From the NCBI GenBank assembly GCA_028274465.1, contig CM051458.1, positions 11,857,566 to 11,921,565 of the forward strand: DNA of 64,000 nt, written 5' to 3'. The notes under the pieces were generated by a model. It worked only from the letters and a program-made list of their open reading frames with translations, made no database searches and was not told the origin of the DNA. Positions 1-10,279 of this stretch are shown in pieces. The stretch's first letter is position 1. Each line of letters begins with the position of its first letter. The translations under genes were made by a program, and so were the position numbers. Source of the DNA: Plantago ovata. Lineage: Eukaryota > Streptophyta > Magnoliopsida > Lamiales > Plantaginaceae.

Positions 1-78
1 GTTTACTATATACGCTATATACATGATCAATTAACCTGCATGTTAAGAAAATTTTGAAATTCCGCTGCGTACCCTAGG
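1..78. other. Flank left of the Sirevirus element
   Basis: AT-rich sequence with no gene or recognisable repeat. It borders the 5' LTR of the Copia element. The expected 5-bp target duplication matching the right flank (CGCGC at 23027-23031) is not found here. Confidence 0.5.
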
Positions 79-929
79 GGTAACTCTGACCATATTTTCT
101 TACAGTTGACATAGGGATTCACCTATGGGTCCACTCAACCCCTATATTCTGGAAACAGAGCACTAAACCGTCTATTTTAGTTTTACCTATTCTAACACTA
201 ATTGTTCCACAGCTGTAGTTATTTTACTTGTGCAAGAAGTTTATTAGAACGTGAGAATTGTCAGATTACAAGAAGGAAGAGACTTATTCAAATTAAGAAG
301 AACTCAAAAAGGAAATCAAGTCTTGATAGGAAAAGGAGTTCTTGTAGAAGAAGTTTATTCCTAATTGAAGACTGAAGTCTAAACACGTCCAGATTCATTC
401 ATACGTGTTTCCTGATGCAATTCGAACAAGGCATCCACTGCTATATAAGGATGACATCGATCATTAGAGAGATCACCACACAGTGAGCAAGGCGATCGAG
501 TTTACAGAGTTTTATAGTTTTATTGTTTAGTTCGTTGTGTCTTTTACACTAGTTTATATTCGAGACTTCTCTAACAACGTATTGAAGGTAGAATAGATAG
601 AAGGGTATTCTATATCATCTTATAGGTGACTATTGTTGTTTTACTAGGATAGATATTGAGAGTATACAGCGTTGTACGAACAAGATTTTTTATAGTTGAT
701 TTTCTGTCTTGACTGGGCATCAAGCAAGCTTACAAAAGCTGCTTGAAAAGTTTCAAACACAGGTTCTTATTTATATTCCGTTGTGCTTTAACTTCTATAT
801 ATTATTTGTGTTTGTTAACAATACCTGTAGAGGTTGACGTAGGTGTTCACTGAACCCCGTAGTCAATCTTGGTTACTGGCTGAGGTAATTTGTATCTAAA
901 GAAATTTATATCGATCCTACATTCTTTCA
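79..929 (+). repeat. 5' LTR of the Sirevirus-like element
   Basis: Positions 107-929 align almost continuously with 22204-23026 and end at the same CTACATTCTTTCA. The 3' copy has a short extra segment near its end (around 22896-22917) that is absent here. The first about 25 bases (79-106) match the 3' LTR poorly. Confidence 0.75.
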
Positions 930-931
930 AT

Positions 932-944
932 TGGCATCTAGAGC
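932..944 (+). promoter_or_regulatory. Primer binding site of the Sirevirus-like element
   Basis: TGGCATCTAGAGC lies two bases after the 5' LTR. It is a diverged form of the TGGTATCAGAGC primer site that pairs with initiator tRNA-Met in most plant Copia elements. Confidence 0.7.
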
Positions 945-983
945 TTGTTACTTTTTTTAAAGTAATTGTTTTAGGTACATAAG

Positions 984-1259
984 ATGGATTCAGCCAATCC
1001 ATACCTTGGAAGGTTACCCGTACTTGATGGAGCTAACTATGGTTACTGGCAATTAAGGTTGTGTACATATCTTAAGTCTTTGGATGCAGGTGTTTGGAGA
1101 GCTTGTGAGGTAGCTTTTATGTCTCCCGTGAAGGAAAAAGATAAGAATGGTGACGTGCTGCCAAATGAGCTCAAAGACTACACCGATGAGGAGAAAACAA
1201 ACGCTACTAACAATGAAAATGCTCTCAATGTTATTTTTTTTTTTGGATTAACATGCATA
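984..1259 (+). pseudogene. Sirevirus gag, N-terminal part
   Basis: This is the start of the gag polyprotein, which forms the retrotransposon particle. The ATG at 984 is the first after the primer site and opens a typical Copia gag N-terminus: residues near LPVLDGANYGYW followed by a Leu/Tyr-rich helix (the usual motif reads F-x-G-x-N-Y-x-x-W). The frame runs about 90 codons and is lost in a T-run at 1232-1244. It is then cut by the CACTA element at 1263, and gag homology resumes at 4984. The T-run has probably gained bases, since the conserved continuation is read in another frame after it. Confidence 0.8.
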
Positions 1260-1275
1260 TGTCACTACAAGAAAT

Positions 1276-1570
1276 CAGACATTTAGCGACGGATCATTAG
1301 ATACGGACTCCATCCGTTGCTAATTAGCGACGGATTGCTACGATTAGCAACGGATAATGACGAACTGCGCTCTAAGCTCAGTTCGTGTCTCTAGAGACCC
1401 AATCCGGCTCCAGTTTAGCAACGGATAAGGTCTATCCGTCGCTATTTTGGCGACGGATAGACTTATCCGTCTCTAAATTTAGTTGACCAGAATTTGGTTT
1501 GGATTAAAAAATTAAAATAAATAAATAAATAAAAATATAGCGACGGATGAACTCATCCGTCGCTATACTT
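1276..1570 (+). repeat. Left subterminal repeat region of CACTA 1
   Basis: Dense direct and inverted copies of (T)AGCGACGGAT and its complement ATCCGTCGCTA occur here. In CACTA elements such subterminal motifs bind the TnpA-type protein during transposition. A matching region lies at 4672-4966 near the right end. Confidence 0.85.
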
Positions 1571-1667
1571 TTATTTACAGACCGGGGAAGTCTTTCTTCT
1601 TCCTCATTTCCCCCAAATCCTAAATCTCCAAATCCCTAAATCGACTCCACCACCACCGCACGTCGAC

Positions 1668-1850
1668 GCTGCTTGCCACACCACCACCACACATCGACGC
1701 CACCACTGCCCCGCCTTCTCTTTCGTGCCACCACCACTGCCCCGCCTTCTCTTTCGTGCCACCACCACTGCCTCGCCTTCTCTCTCGTGCCACCACCACA
1801 CATCGACGCCACCACTGCCTCGCCACCGTATTCCGCAGCACCACCACTGT
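1668..1850 (+). repeat. CCACCACC-rich short tandem repeat in CACTA 1 leader
   Basis: A unit of about 30 bp built on GCCACCACCACTGCC and CGCCTTCTCTTTCGTG is repeated imperfectly about five times. The second CACTA element has a shorter version at 40363-40500. Open frames on both strands through this tract (His/Pro-rich or Trp/Gly-rich) are products of the repeat and are not called as genes. Confidence 0.7.
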
Positions 1851-2633
1851 CCGTATTCCGCCACCGCACCGCCATTCAACCGGAGTTCTTCCTTCCCTTT
1901 CTCATCTTCATTTGATATAGGTTAGTAACCCTAATCTCTCCAATTTAATTTTTTTTAGATCTGTTTAATTTCTCAATGTTATTGTCCCATCCAGAATTTT
2001 TCTCCAAATTGAGGTTAAGAACAAGGTTAGCTTGTTTTCGAATTGAGCTGTAAGGCTTAAGATTTTGTTTTTACTTGTGCTATGTTGGAAATAGTAGTAG
2101 AATTGGTAGTACTGGTTTACAACTCCATTTTTCGAAAACGATTCACTTGTGTTACTATCTATTCAATTAGTCATAGTATATGGTATATGTTAGGTTAATC
2201 TGTACACAGTTACTTGATTGAATATGTATATTTTGTTTCCCATTCCATGTTTCGAACGGACAGATGAATGTGCTTTGACATTTATTTTTATTTTTTGGTA
2301 TTATGTTATGAGTCATTAAGACTTTAAAATGCTCCAATTGATAAATGAATTATATTTAATTAGATTAAAATTTGGTTTAAATCAGATTAATTAGATTAAA
2401 ATTTTAAAATGATGGATTAAATTAGATTAATTAGATCAAATTTTGTATTAAATTAGATTTTTAAATGTAGGATATGTATCCTTGCATTTTTTGGTCTTTC
2501 ACATATGCATTTTGCAGCTTCATTTGGATCTGTAAATCATAAGTTTACAGCATAAAGTCCAGTGTCGTTTCTTATCAGTGTATACTCAAAGTCCATTTAT
2601 TGTTTCTTACGGTTGTTCTTAAACGTGCAGATC

Positions 2634-4444
2634 ATGCCAAGGCCAAAGAAACCGGGGAAGCTGTTGGCGGCCAGCAGCCGTAGCTACGCCGAGCCAGACT
2701 CGCCATTCCGCACCCTAGTAGTCAGCCGGAGTCGGGGGGACCTCGGCAACTCATGTCAGCGAGACCCAGTCCCCTGGCCCCCGTTCTAGCAGCAGTGCAG
2801 GGTCTACTGGCCCAGACGTGTTTGCTAACCTGCCGGAGGATGGGTACAGGGGGGAGGTGTACAGGGTGGGTGAGCGGGTGAATGGCAAGCTCGTCGTCTG
2901 GCCCATGCCTGGGCATGTGTAAGTTATTTAGTTGGATTAATTTGTGTGTTTTGTATTGTATGTTTTATTTAGTTGGATTAATTTGTGTATGTTATTGCAA
3001 CATGATGATGCCGAGGGTGGCTGCAAAGTTCATAAGCAAGGAATCCACGAAGAAAGTGGATCTCCCACCACTTGGAGCCCAGTGGCATACTTTCACTCCG
3101 GAGCGGAAGGCGGAGATTTGGAATGCTCTGGAGGTTAGTAATCTTTCTTCTTCTCTTATGGTTTAAGTGGTATGTTCTCAATTACTTGGGTGATATGTTA
3201 GTCACCGTGTGTTAGTTGAAATAGGACAATGTGCAATTGTTTGGGTGATATGTTAGTCACCGTGTGTTAGTTGAAATAGGACAATGTGCAATTGTTTGGG
3301 TGATATGTTAGTCACCGTGTTTTAGTTAAAAATAGGACAATGTGCAATTGTTTGGGTGATATGTTAGTCACCGTGTTATATATATATTATTCTGAATTTT
3401 GTATACTTTCTGAAATGTAGGAGAAGTTCTTCCTCCCCAACAAGTTCAAGTCGGAGCTGTGGTATGCCTTCGAACATGAAGGCTCTGAAGCCTTCCGGAA
3501 GAAGGCCGCCAAGATCAAGGCATCGGGGAAGAAGCCGGGGTGGATTGGGGAGGAGTGGCCCCTGTGGAAGCAGTATTGGGCGGAGAACCTTCAAGCCCAG
3601 AAGCTGTCGGAGCAGAACAGGGAGAACCGGTCCCATAATCCACCGGATGGGACAGTCTCGGTGAAGCATCGGCTGGGTTCGAAATCCCAGTTGGCGCGCC
3701 ACCTGGACGCGGTAAGTCACGTACTTTGTTATAGTTTCTTTTTCTTTCTTAAGTCTTATTTCAATTCAATCATTACTTTATTAATTTATATATATATTTG
3801 ATGAAGATATCGGAGGGGAGGGAGCAGACCATGTGGGATCACTTCTTTGAGGCTCACGGGGAGCTGGATAAGGATGGCAAGGTGACCTTCCAGTCTGATA
3901 GGGCCAAAACAATCGCGGTATGTTTTATATTTTTTCGATTCCTGAGCTTCTTGTTGAATATTTGATTCCTCGATCAATAACGTACTAATTAAATCTTAAT
4001 TGTTTGTTTGAATTTTCAGGCGGAGTTCCTGGCCAGGACTGAGAACCTTGATCTCACGGCCGAGGAGGAGAACGCCATCTATCTCGAGATCGTGAATCTC
4101 GATGATAAGGGGCGTGTCTTCGCCATGGGAAACCTCTCGCAGGCGATAGCGGAGACGGTGAACCAGGGTGGCTCCTCCTCCAGCTCCTCCAAGCGTCGAA
4201 GGGGACAAGCCGTTGTGCCTCCCGAGTTCCTCCAGGAGCAGCAGCAGCTGAAGGCGACTGTGAAGGAGCATGTCCAGGAGACTGCTCGGTTGAGGGCAGA
4301 GCAGGCGAGGATGAGGCATGGATTCAAGAGATCCATGAGTGGCTCATGGTGCAGTATCCCCCCCGGTGGAGCGCCACCTCCCGACTTCTTCATGTTCGAT
4401 GATGCCGATGCCCCCCCTATGCCTCCCCAGGATCTCAGCAGTAG
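2634..4444 (+). pseudogene. TnpA-like / Transposase_24 gene of CACTA 1
   Basis: The likely product is the accessory DNA-binding protein of a CACTA element, resembling the plant Ptta/En/Spm Transposase_24 family. Exons read from GT/AG sites: 2631 to about 2917 (ATG at 2634 after a CAG acceptor), about 3008-3133, 3421-3711, 3807-3917 and 4020 to about 4444. Visible segments include residues around KKVDLPPLGAQWHTFTPERK (exon 2), a Trp-rich block with GWIGEEWPLWKQYW (exon 3) and a Glu/Gln-rich coiled-coil-like C-terminus (exon 5). Exon 1 has a frameshift and the exon 2 acceptor is damaged (ACAT where the sister copy has ACAG). The copy is therefore probably non-functional. The sister copy at 41214-51662 helps define the exons. 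Confidence 0.7.
3191..3376 (+). repeat. 55-bp minisatellite in a CACTA intron
   Basis: A 55-bp unit starting TGATATGTTAGTCACCGTG is repeated about 3.4 times, at 3191, 3246, 3301 and 3357. It sits in the intron between the second and third coding exons of the TnpA-like gene. The same array occurs in the sister element, where a solo LTR has inserted into it. Confidence 0.9.
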
Positions 4445-4671
4445 TACTCTTTTTTTATTTTTCGAACAATTTTTTTCTATTTCGAACAAATTTTTTTCAT
4501 GTTCCTTTGCGTAGGAGAATTAGTACTTTCATTTTATTAATGCTTAGAACAAATTTTTTTTTGTATATAATGTTTAGTTACGAAAATTTTTACGTATTTG
4601 GGGTGTACAACTACAAAAAAAATTAAAATAAAATAAATAAATAAACAAATAAAAAAAATATATTCCAGACC

Positions 4672-4966
4672 AATTAGCGACGGATTAAACCATCCGTCGT
4701 CAAATCTCGTCTGCCCAGCACCTGACACGTGTTCTAGCAATATAGCGACGGATGAAATGCCATATTGTAGGGACGGATCAATTATCCGTCTCAACTTTGG
4801 TCAACGATCGCTGAAAACAGCGACGGATTATATTATCCGTCGCTTATATCATTAGCGACGCCACTTTTCGCGACGTCCTATTTAGCGACGAGCTTTCCGT
4901 CGCTATTGGTGTTTAGCGACGGATCGCTAACATATGGCGACGGATGGTATCCGTCGCTAAATCCTA
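4672..4966 (+). repeat. Right subterminal repeat region of CACTA 1
   Basis: Multiple AGCGACGG motifs and complements mirror the left subterminal region and run up to the terminal TTTTTCTTGTAGTG. Confidence 0.85.
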
Positions 4967-4983
4967 TTTTTCTTGTAGTGTGT

Positions 4984-5628
4984 TTAAACTTGTGTAGAAT
5001 TGTGATAATGCTCAATCAGCCTGGGACACTCTTTAAAGCCACTGTGAAGGTGACACGACCGGGAAAGGAACCAAAATCAGGCTTTTGCGTAGCAGGTTTG
5101 AACTATTAAATATGGAGGAACATGAGGATATAGGTACTTACTTCACCAAAATTTTGGATATTGCTAATGAATCTCATAACCTTGGTGATCCCATGGCTAG
5201 ATATCAATGATTTTGATCCAGAACATTCCAAATCCTACATCATCCAAAAGTCTCATGTCTTGCTTAAGAAATTGTCCAAGTATAACAATGCAAAACCCAA
5301 AAAACAAGTCTGACAGCTCCACATCCAAATATCCTTCCAAAGGTAGTTACACCAGCTCTTCCCACAGAAAAGACTTCTCCACATCTTCCAACTCAAACCC
5401 TAGAGACCTCGATAAGATCCAATGTAGAGAGTGAAAAGGATGGGGTCACTACAAGAATGAATGCCCTAAATTTAGGAGACAAAGGGGTTTGAAGGTGAAC
5501 CGGGTTAGGACTGACTCAGATGACGAAAGAGAAGATGAGGAACGTGAAGAATCAGAACCGGAAACTGATGTTGTAGCACTAAGAGTTGTAATCTGTGAGT
5601 CACTTGAAGAGGTTGCACCAGAGGTTGA
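4984..5628 (+). pseudogene. Sirevirus gag, middle part with first CCHC knuckle
   Basis: The gag frame resumes directly after the CACTA duplication: translation around 5002-5040 gives the conserved AQSAWDTL-like block, then a MEEHEDIGTYF-like block near 5110. A CCHC knuckle lies at about 5421-5470 (C-R-E-x-K-G-W-G-H-Y-K-N-E-C), with the second Cys replaced by a TGA stop. It is followed by an acidic Asp/Glu-rich stretch (5505-5560). Several frameshifts are present. The sequence is cut at 5629 by an LTR element and continues at 13539 (GTTGA on both sides). Confidence 0.75.
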
Positions 5629-6908
5629 TGATGAACGTGTATTTTACACTTTCATTCGAGTCTTTTTCACCTAATTTAGCTATCCTCTATGTTAATTTAG
5701 CTATATTTTAGTACATTTTATTAGAATAGTGTCATGTTTCCCTTTAGATTTTATTTTACAGGTTTTGGTTGAAAATCGGAGATTTACGGGCAATTATATT
5801 GAAGTCTACAAGGAATTGGAGTTCCAGAAGCCTATTTGGAGTATCTGAAGGTTTCCGGATAGGAATTGGAGTCTAGGGGTCGAATCTGGAGGTTAGAAGG
5901 CCATTAGAAGTCTGAAACCGAGTCCGAAAAGATGAAGAAATCCAAATCCGCGTCGAAAAACGCGGAAATTCCGCGAAAAACTGGGGGGCGAACCGCCCCA
6001 TGGCTCGGGCGAATCGCCCCAGAGTATTTTCGGGCCTATATATAGTTGCGAGTTTTCTCTCCGAAATTCATATCTTTCCAAGCCTACTTTCTCACCTCTC
6101 TCTATAGTTTTAGGTAGGAACTACCCGGGGCCTGTCCTGGGAGTTCCATAGCTTAGGGGATACTTTTTCATAGCAGTTTGGAGCTCGTAGGACCACAATC
6201 ATCCGGAGATTGACAACCTTCGGTAACTTTGTATCTTACAACTTTTAACTACTTATTTGATATATTCTTTCAATATGTTTTCTTGTATGATTGCTATTGA
6301 TTGCATGCACATTATGAGTAGCTAAATTTATCGTTGGTGGTAGTATGTGAATTCTTAGCGAGGGAAGATAATCATGCTAATGGCTATATCGCGCATTATA
6401 CTCCGTGTCATTGCTTTATTTCGTTGATGAGTTGAACACCAAAATTCTCGTATGTTGTATTGATCATTATGCACACTTGGACACTTGTCGGCCAATCAGA
6501 CTTAATTATCTTAGTAGTGTTGAATGATTACGGAACACAATAGGACGTTAGTTGTTGACAGGTCAGACCTATATTATCTTCGTAGTGCTTAATACTTGCA
6601 ACAGGACCCAAGATTCATTCAAAGATCTCTATGCAAGACCGAAGAATTTATGCATGATTATCGACCCATTATGTTAAGAAGGACCATACTATCACCAACC
6701 TCCATTATCTGCTTGAAAACCCCTATTGCTTTTTATCTGTTGTTTTATATTTTCTTGTTAAACAGATAAAGCTAGTTATAGTCCTGAGAGAACGACACTC
6801 GAGTCATTCTACTGCTACACTACGGTTTTCGTTGTAGTTGTGGATTGCCTTTGGCTAAATAACAAATTTATTTGACTGAATCGGGACCTGACAAATTTCG
6901 GTTCATCA
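5629..6908 (+). repeat. 5' LTR of the TR-GAG-like element
   Basis: 1280 bp, from TGATGAACGTG to CGGTTCATCA. It contains a TATATATAG promoter-like box at about 6037-6045 and the hairpin GGGGCGAACCGCCCC at 5985-5999. The last about 50 bases differ clearly from the 3' LTR. Confidence 0.9.
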
Positions 6909-6911
6909 AAT

Positions 6912-6929
6912 TGGCGCCGTTGCCGGGGA
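6912..6929 (+). promoter_or_regulatory. Primer binding site, tRNA-Asp type
   Basis: TGGCGCCGTTGCCGGGGA is the exact complement of the 3' end of plant tRNA-Asp, the primer used by many Athila/Tat Gypsy elements. Confidence 0.9.
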
Positions 6930-7075
6930 CTATACTCCTTTTTTCTGTTTAATTTGTTTATATTTACAGCTTTAGATTCCTAATTCTATTAGTTTTTGTT
7001 TTCCTTTTTAATCTCTCTTACACTGCTTTCCTAGTTTGTTTCTAATCACCTTTCCTAGTCTGTCACAGATAGTGT

Positions 7076-8619
7076 ATGCCGCATACACGTTCTGCAGGAA
7101 CACCGCTTGCTAATTCAATTGCTGAGATCGACAGAGTCTACCACCAAAGAAGGCGACTACTTGAAAGGCGCGCACTAGAGGAAATAGAGGGAACCGATTT
7201 CTCTGAATCTCTAATTAGTCTATTCAAGGAAATCGACGGAATGGCAGAAGCTAGACCACTGAAGGCATGGGTACAACCCACCAAGGATCGTATGAGGGGA
7301 CCGGCGATTGTTCTTTCGCCTGCAACCCGAGATCTGGAGATCAAGAACCACGCATTCCAACAACTTCCGAGGTTCTATGGCTTATCAAGGGAAGATGTGA
7401 TGGGGTACTTGAACGATATCGATGATTTCGTCAACCAACTACCACGACCCGGAGCTGACATAACAACGGATGAGTTGAGGATGAAGGTTTTTGCAATGGA
7501 CTTGGCGACAGAGCCAAGTCATGGCTGAGTTCTCTTCCAGCAGGCTCGCTGGACACTTGGGAAAAAGTTTTTTCAGCTTTCATGGAGAAATACTTCCCAC
7601 ACACTCTGACTACCGCGCTCAAGGCGCAGATCACTGGATTCAAGCAAGACTATGATGAGACCATCTACACCGCGTTCGAAAGGTTCCAAGATCTCACGAA
7701 CAAGTGCCCTCACCATGGTTTTGAACTCTCCGACCTAGTCCAACACTTCTACAATGGACTAACCTTCGAGAACCAACAAGTGGTGGATTTCCAATGCCGA
7801 GGCAATATTTGGGAGGAAACCGCAGAAGCCGTCTGGGCAGTTTTCGAAAGGCTTGCTTAGGGTTCGCAGTTCAAGGACCCAAGAGCAATGGTTAGGAGAC
7901 GTGGACCTGAAGCTCCACCGACTCAAGAAGCACCTATGTACAGGGGGAATGGGGATCAATTCGAGTGCTTTACCAACGAATTGAAACAAGTCCTCAAAAG
8001 CGCCACAGGAACAACTGTTTCAAACGAAGTATGCCGAATATGCAAGAACTATGGGCATGGGGCTCATATGTGTAGATCAGAGTTGGCATACGATGATGGT
8101 AACTGGGCTCGAGGAGGAGGAGAAGAGGCCTTTGCTACGGAGTTTGGTACTCAAGAAGTTAGCTACGGACAAGACGGTAGGAATCCTCGAGGTGGATTTT
8201 GGAGAAGAGGATACCGTAACAATCAAGGATATGCACCGGCTAACCAAACTTATGGACCTAACCAAGACCGTAGTAGGCTGAACTATGGTAATGATCACTG
8301 CGAAAACCCCGCTCCGAAAGAGCCACCGAAGTCGAAGACAGCTCTACTGATGGAGAACCTGCAAAACATGGTTGATCACACACAAAGTTTTCTCAAACGT
8401 TATGAGGAAGATTCTGAGAAGACTAGGGCAAGGCTTGATAAGTTGGAAGAGAGCACTAGGCTTGCCCATCAAAAGATGCAAGAGTTGATCGACCGAAGAG
8501 CAAGTAAGAAACAAGGCAACACTGAGAAGGTCGTTAGGTGTGAGTGTTGCACGAAGGAAGAACTTCTACAGGCTGAAGGAGAAGAGGAGGACCTTGGACG
8601 GGGGATGTCATACTCTTAG
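7076..8619 (+). pseudogene. Gag of the TR-GAG-like element (Retrotrans_gag plus CCHC knuckle)
   Basis: The protein would form the capsid of an Athila/Tat-type Gypsy element. The ATG at 7076 (MPHTRSAG) is the first good start after the primer site. Frame 2 runs to 7528 and then shifts to frame 1 near 7510; a TAG at 7858 interrupts the second part. The Retrotrans_gag core lies at about 7530-7790, with residues near TWEKVFSAFMEKYFP and an ERFQDLTNKCPHHG block ending in FYNGL. A C-x2-C-x4-H-x4-C knuckle (CRICKNYGHGAHMC) lies at about 8031-8072, followed by a Gly/Arg/Asn-rich stretch and a helical C-terminus. One frameshift plus one stop suggest decay, unless the partner element supplies Gag in trans. 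Confidence 0.8.
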
Positions 8620-8890
8620 GGCAAACATTCTTGACCAAGCTACGCTCCGTGATGGACATCTACCAAAGGACTTGCACTATCGAAGTGGATGGCAAGCAAC
8701 ACGTGCTGCAGGCCATACCTGATCCACCTGAACCGCCTGATATTACTAACTACTGTGGTCTTGCAGCCTATATTCTTTCTTATTCACAAGTTCGTGGCAT
8801 GGAAAGGAGATCAATGAAGGCTAGTACCCGCAAAAAGAAGAGATAGGCGCAGACAGGAGTCGAGTTAAAGACTTTAAACAATGACGCTAT

Positions 8891-8906
8891 CCGGGAGGCA
8901 ACCCGG
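8891..8906 (+). promoter_or_regulatory. Small hairpin after gag
   Basis: CCGGGAGGCAACCCGG can form a 5-bp stem with a 6-base loop. It lies just downstream of the gag region; similar GGGAGGCAACCC strings occur in Athila-type untranslated regions. Function unknown. Confidence 0.45.
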
Positions 8907-9859
8907 AATTTTTACCGCTTTCTTTACTGCTTTTCTGCATGCATTCATTCTTGAACTATTTGCTTCTCATATGCGAATTTGTTCATGTCTGTGTCGTATA
9001 TGCTTTTGTTTGAGTGAGATTTATCGAGTGGTTTTTTGAAAAAATTGGTTTCGGGATTTAAACCGCATTTTTTAATATCAGGGCCCGTCTCCCCGCATTG
9101 GGGAGCACGGGGCGAACCGCCCCACAGTCCCAGATCTTAAAAAACGCGGATTTCAACCCCAAAACCATATTTTCTTCATTCATCTTCATCTTTACTCCCA
9201 AAAAACCCGAAAAGTGCGATTTTGCTTCTAAATCTTCATAACTTCTTCATTTCTTGGCCAAATTGAGTGTTCTTTAGCTTAATTCGAAGCCTATTACATG
9301 ATCTATCATCCTATCCGAACAGATTTCATCCTAACTCGTTAGATTTGCAGATCTGAGGTATCATCCTTAGAACCCTAAATTTCATATTTGGGGTTTTTCT
9401 ATTTTGAGCTTCAGTTATGTTTATTTAATGCATGGGTATGTTGTTTGTGTGATTAGACATGTTATTTACTATCAATTGCATGCTCAATTTTGCTAGGATT
9501 GTTGATTTGGGTATTTTGTTGCTAGATGATATATCTTGTTCTGCAATATGTCTTTATCTTTGATTTCTTGCATATGATTGTGTTTATTGATGGTGGAGTT
9601 GACGAAAGAATGCTTAATTGTTGAGTATAAGGATTTATGTTGGTAGAATTTTTGCACTGCTATGGTATGAATTGAGCCTTGTTATCAAGGATATTGGTTG
9701 TCTAGTGAAAGCATGATGTGATGTATTGTATGTAGTAGTTACGTTGGTATGTTGCATGATGAAGAAGCTAGACTAGACATTGCGGTCTGGGGAGTTTGAC
9801 TGCTGATTCTATCACTCGTATTTTTCGCTTTTACACTAGCATGTATTTAAGTCTGTTTT
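8907..9859 (+). other. Non-coding interior of the TR-GAG-like element
   Basis: No open frame of note. A third copy of the GGGGCGAACCGCCCC hairpin occurs at 9109-9123. The rest is AT-rich and unrecognised. Confidence 0.6.
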
Positions 9860-10279
9860 GTGTCATACGAGGTGCTAATAGCTGTTTGTAGGTACCATAC
9901 CAAGGGAAAGGAGTATTCACGTATGATTGCTGTGAAGAACCATGTCAAGGAAGGTGATCTCGCTAGATGTGCGTTCGAGCCAAGGGGTTTTGCAACAACG
10001 CCGTGGATTATCCAAGAGGAGGAGCTAGAGTACACCTGGAGTAAGGACTCCTATGCCTATTCATGCACCACCGAAGGGACAGAAACCGTTATTACATCAT
10101 CACTCCATCACGAGGACTGCAGAGTTCGAGTGAACTGGAAGGCACCGGAACATTCTCGCAGCGACGGATTTGATCTTGAGTTCGCAGTTGCTAGAAGGTT
10201 CCAAAGCGCTAGCTTGGTTCCAAAACATAATGAAATGGGTACACAGCACCTTGTTGGGGTGCCCCTTGCCTGCCTCTAA
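9860..10279 (+). CDS. Unrecognised 139-codon ORF inside the TR-GAG-like element
   Basis: A 139-codon frame from an ATG at 9860 to a stop at 10279. The predicted protein is soluble with no membrane segment or signal peptide; it is rich in charged residues and has several Trp, with no motif I can assign. It stands alone in the otherwise non-coding 3' half of the element, after an about 1-kb gap. It could be a remnant of the lost pol region or captured sequence, or a chance open frame. I assign no function. Confidence 0.35.
   Translation: MSYEVLIAVCRYHTKGKEYSRMIAVKNHVKEGDLARCAFEPRGFATTPWIIQEEELEYTWSKDSYAYSCTTEGTETVITSSLHHEDCRVRVNWKAPEHSRSDGFDLEFAVARRFQSASLVPKHNEMGTQHLVGVPLACL

Larger units (their letters stand above)
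1263..4980 (+). mobile_element. CACTA element 1 (non-autonomous), TSD TGT
   Basis: It begins CACTACAAGAAA and ends TTTTTCTTGTAGTG, the inverted termini of CACTA (En/Spm) transposons. The 3-bp duplication TGT is present on both sides (1260-1262 and 4981-4983). Subterminal regions carry many copies of AGCGACGGAT in both orientations. Inside is a multi-exon gene resembling Transposase_24 (TnpA-like) but no TNP2-type transposase, so the copy would depend on another element for movement. It closely matches the element at 39975-52201 across nearly its whole length. Confidence 0.92.

Noticed and set aside
1604..1925. His/Pro-rich and Trp/Gly-rich ORFs
   Set aside because: They are products of CCACCACC-type tandem repeats in the CACTA leader, open on both strands.
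3191..3376. CRISPR-like array
   Set aside because: The units are contiguous 55-bp tandem copies without unique spacers, in a plant transposon intron.
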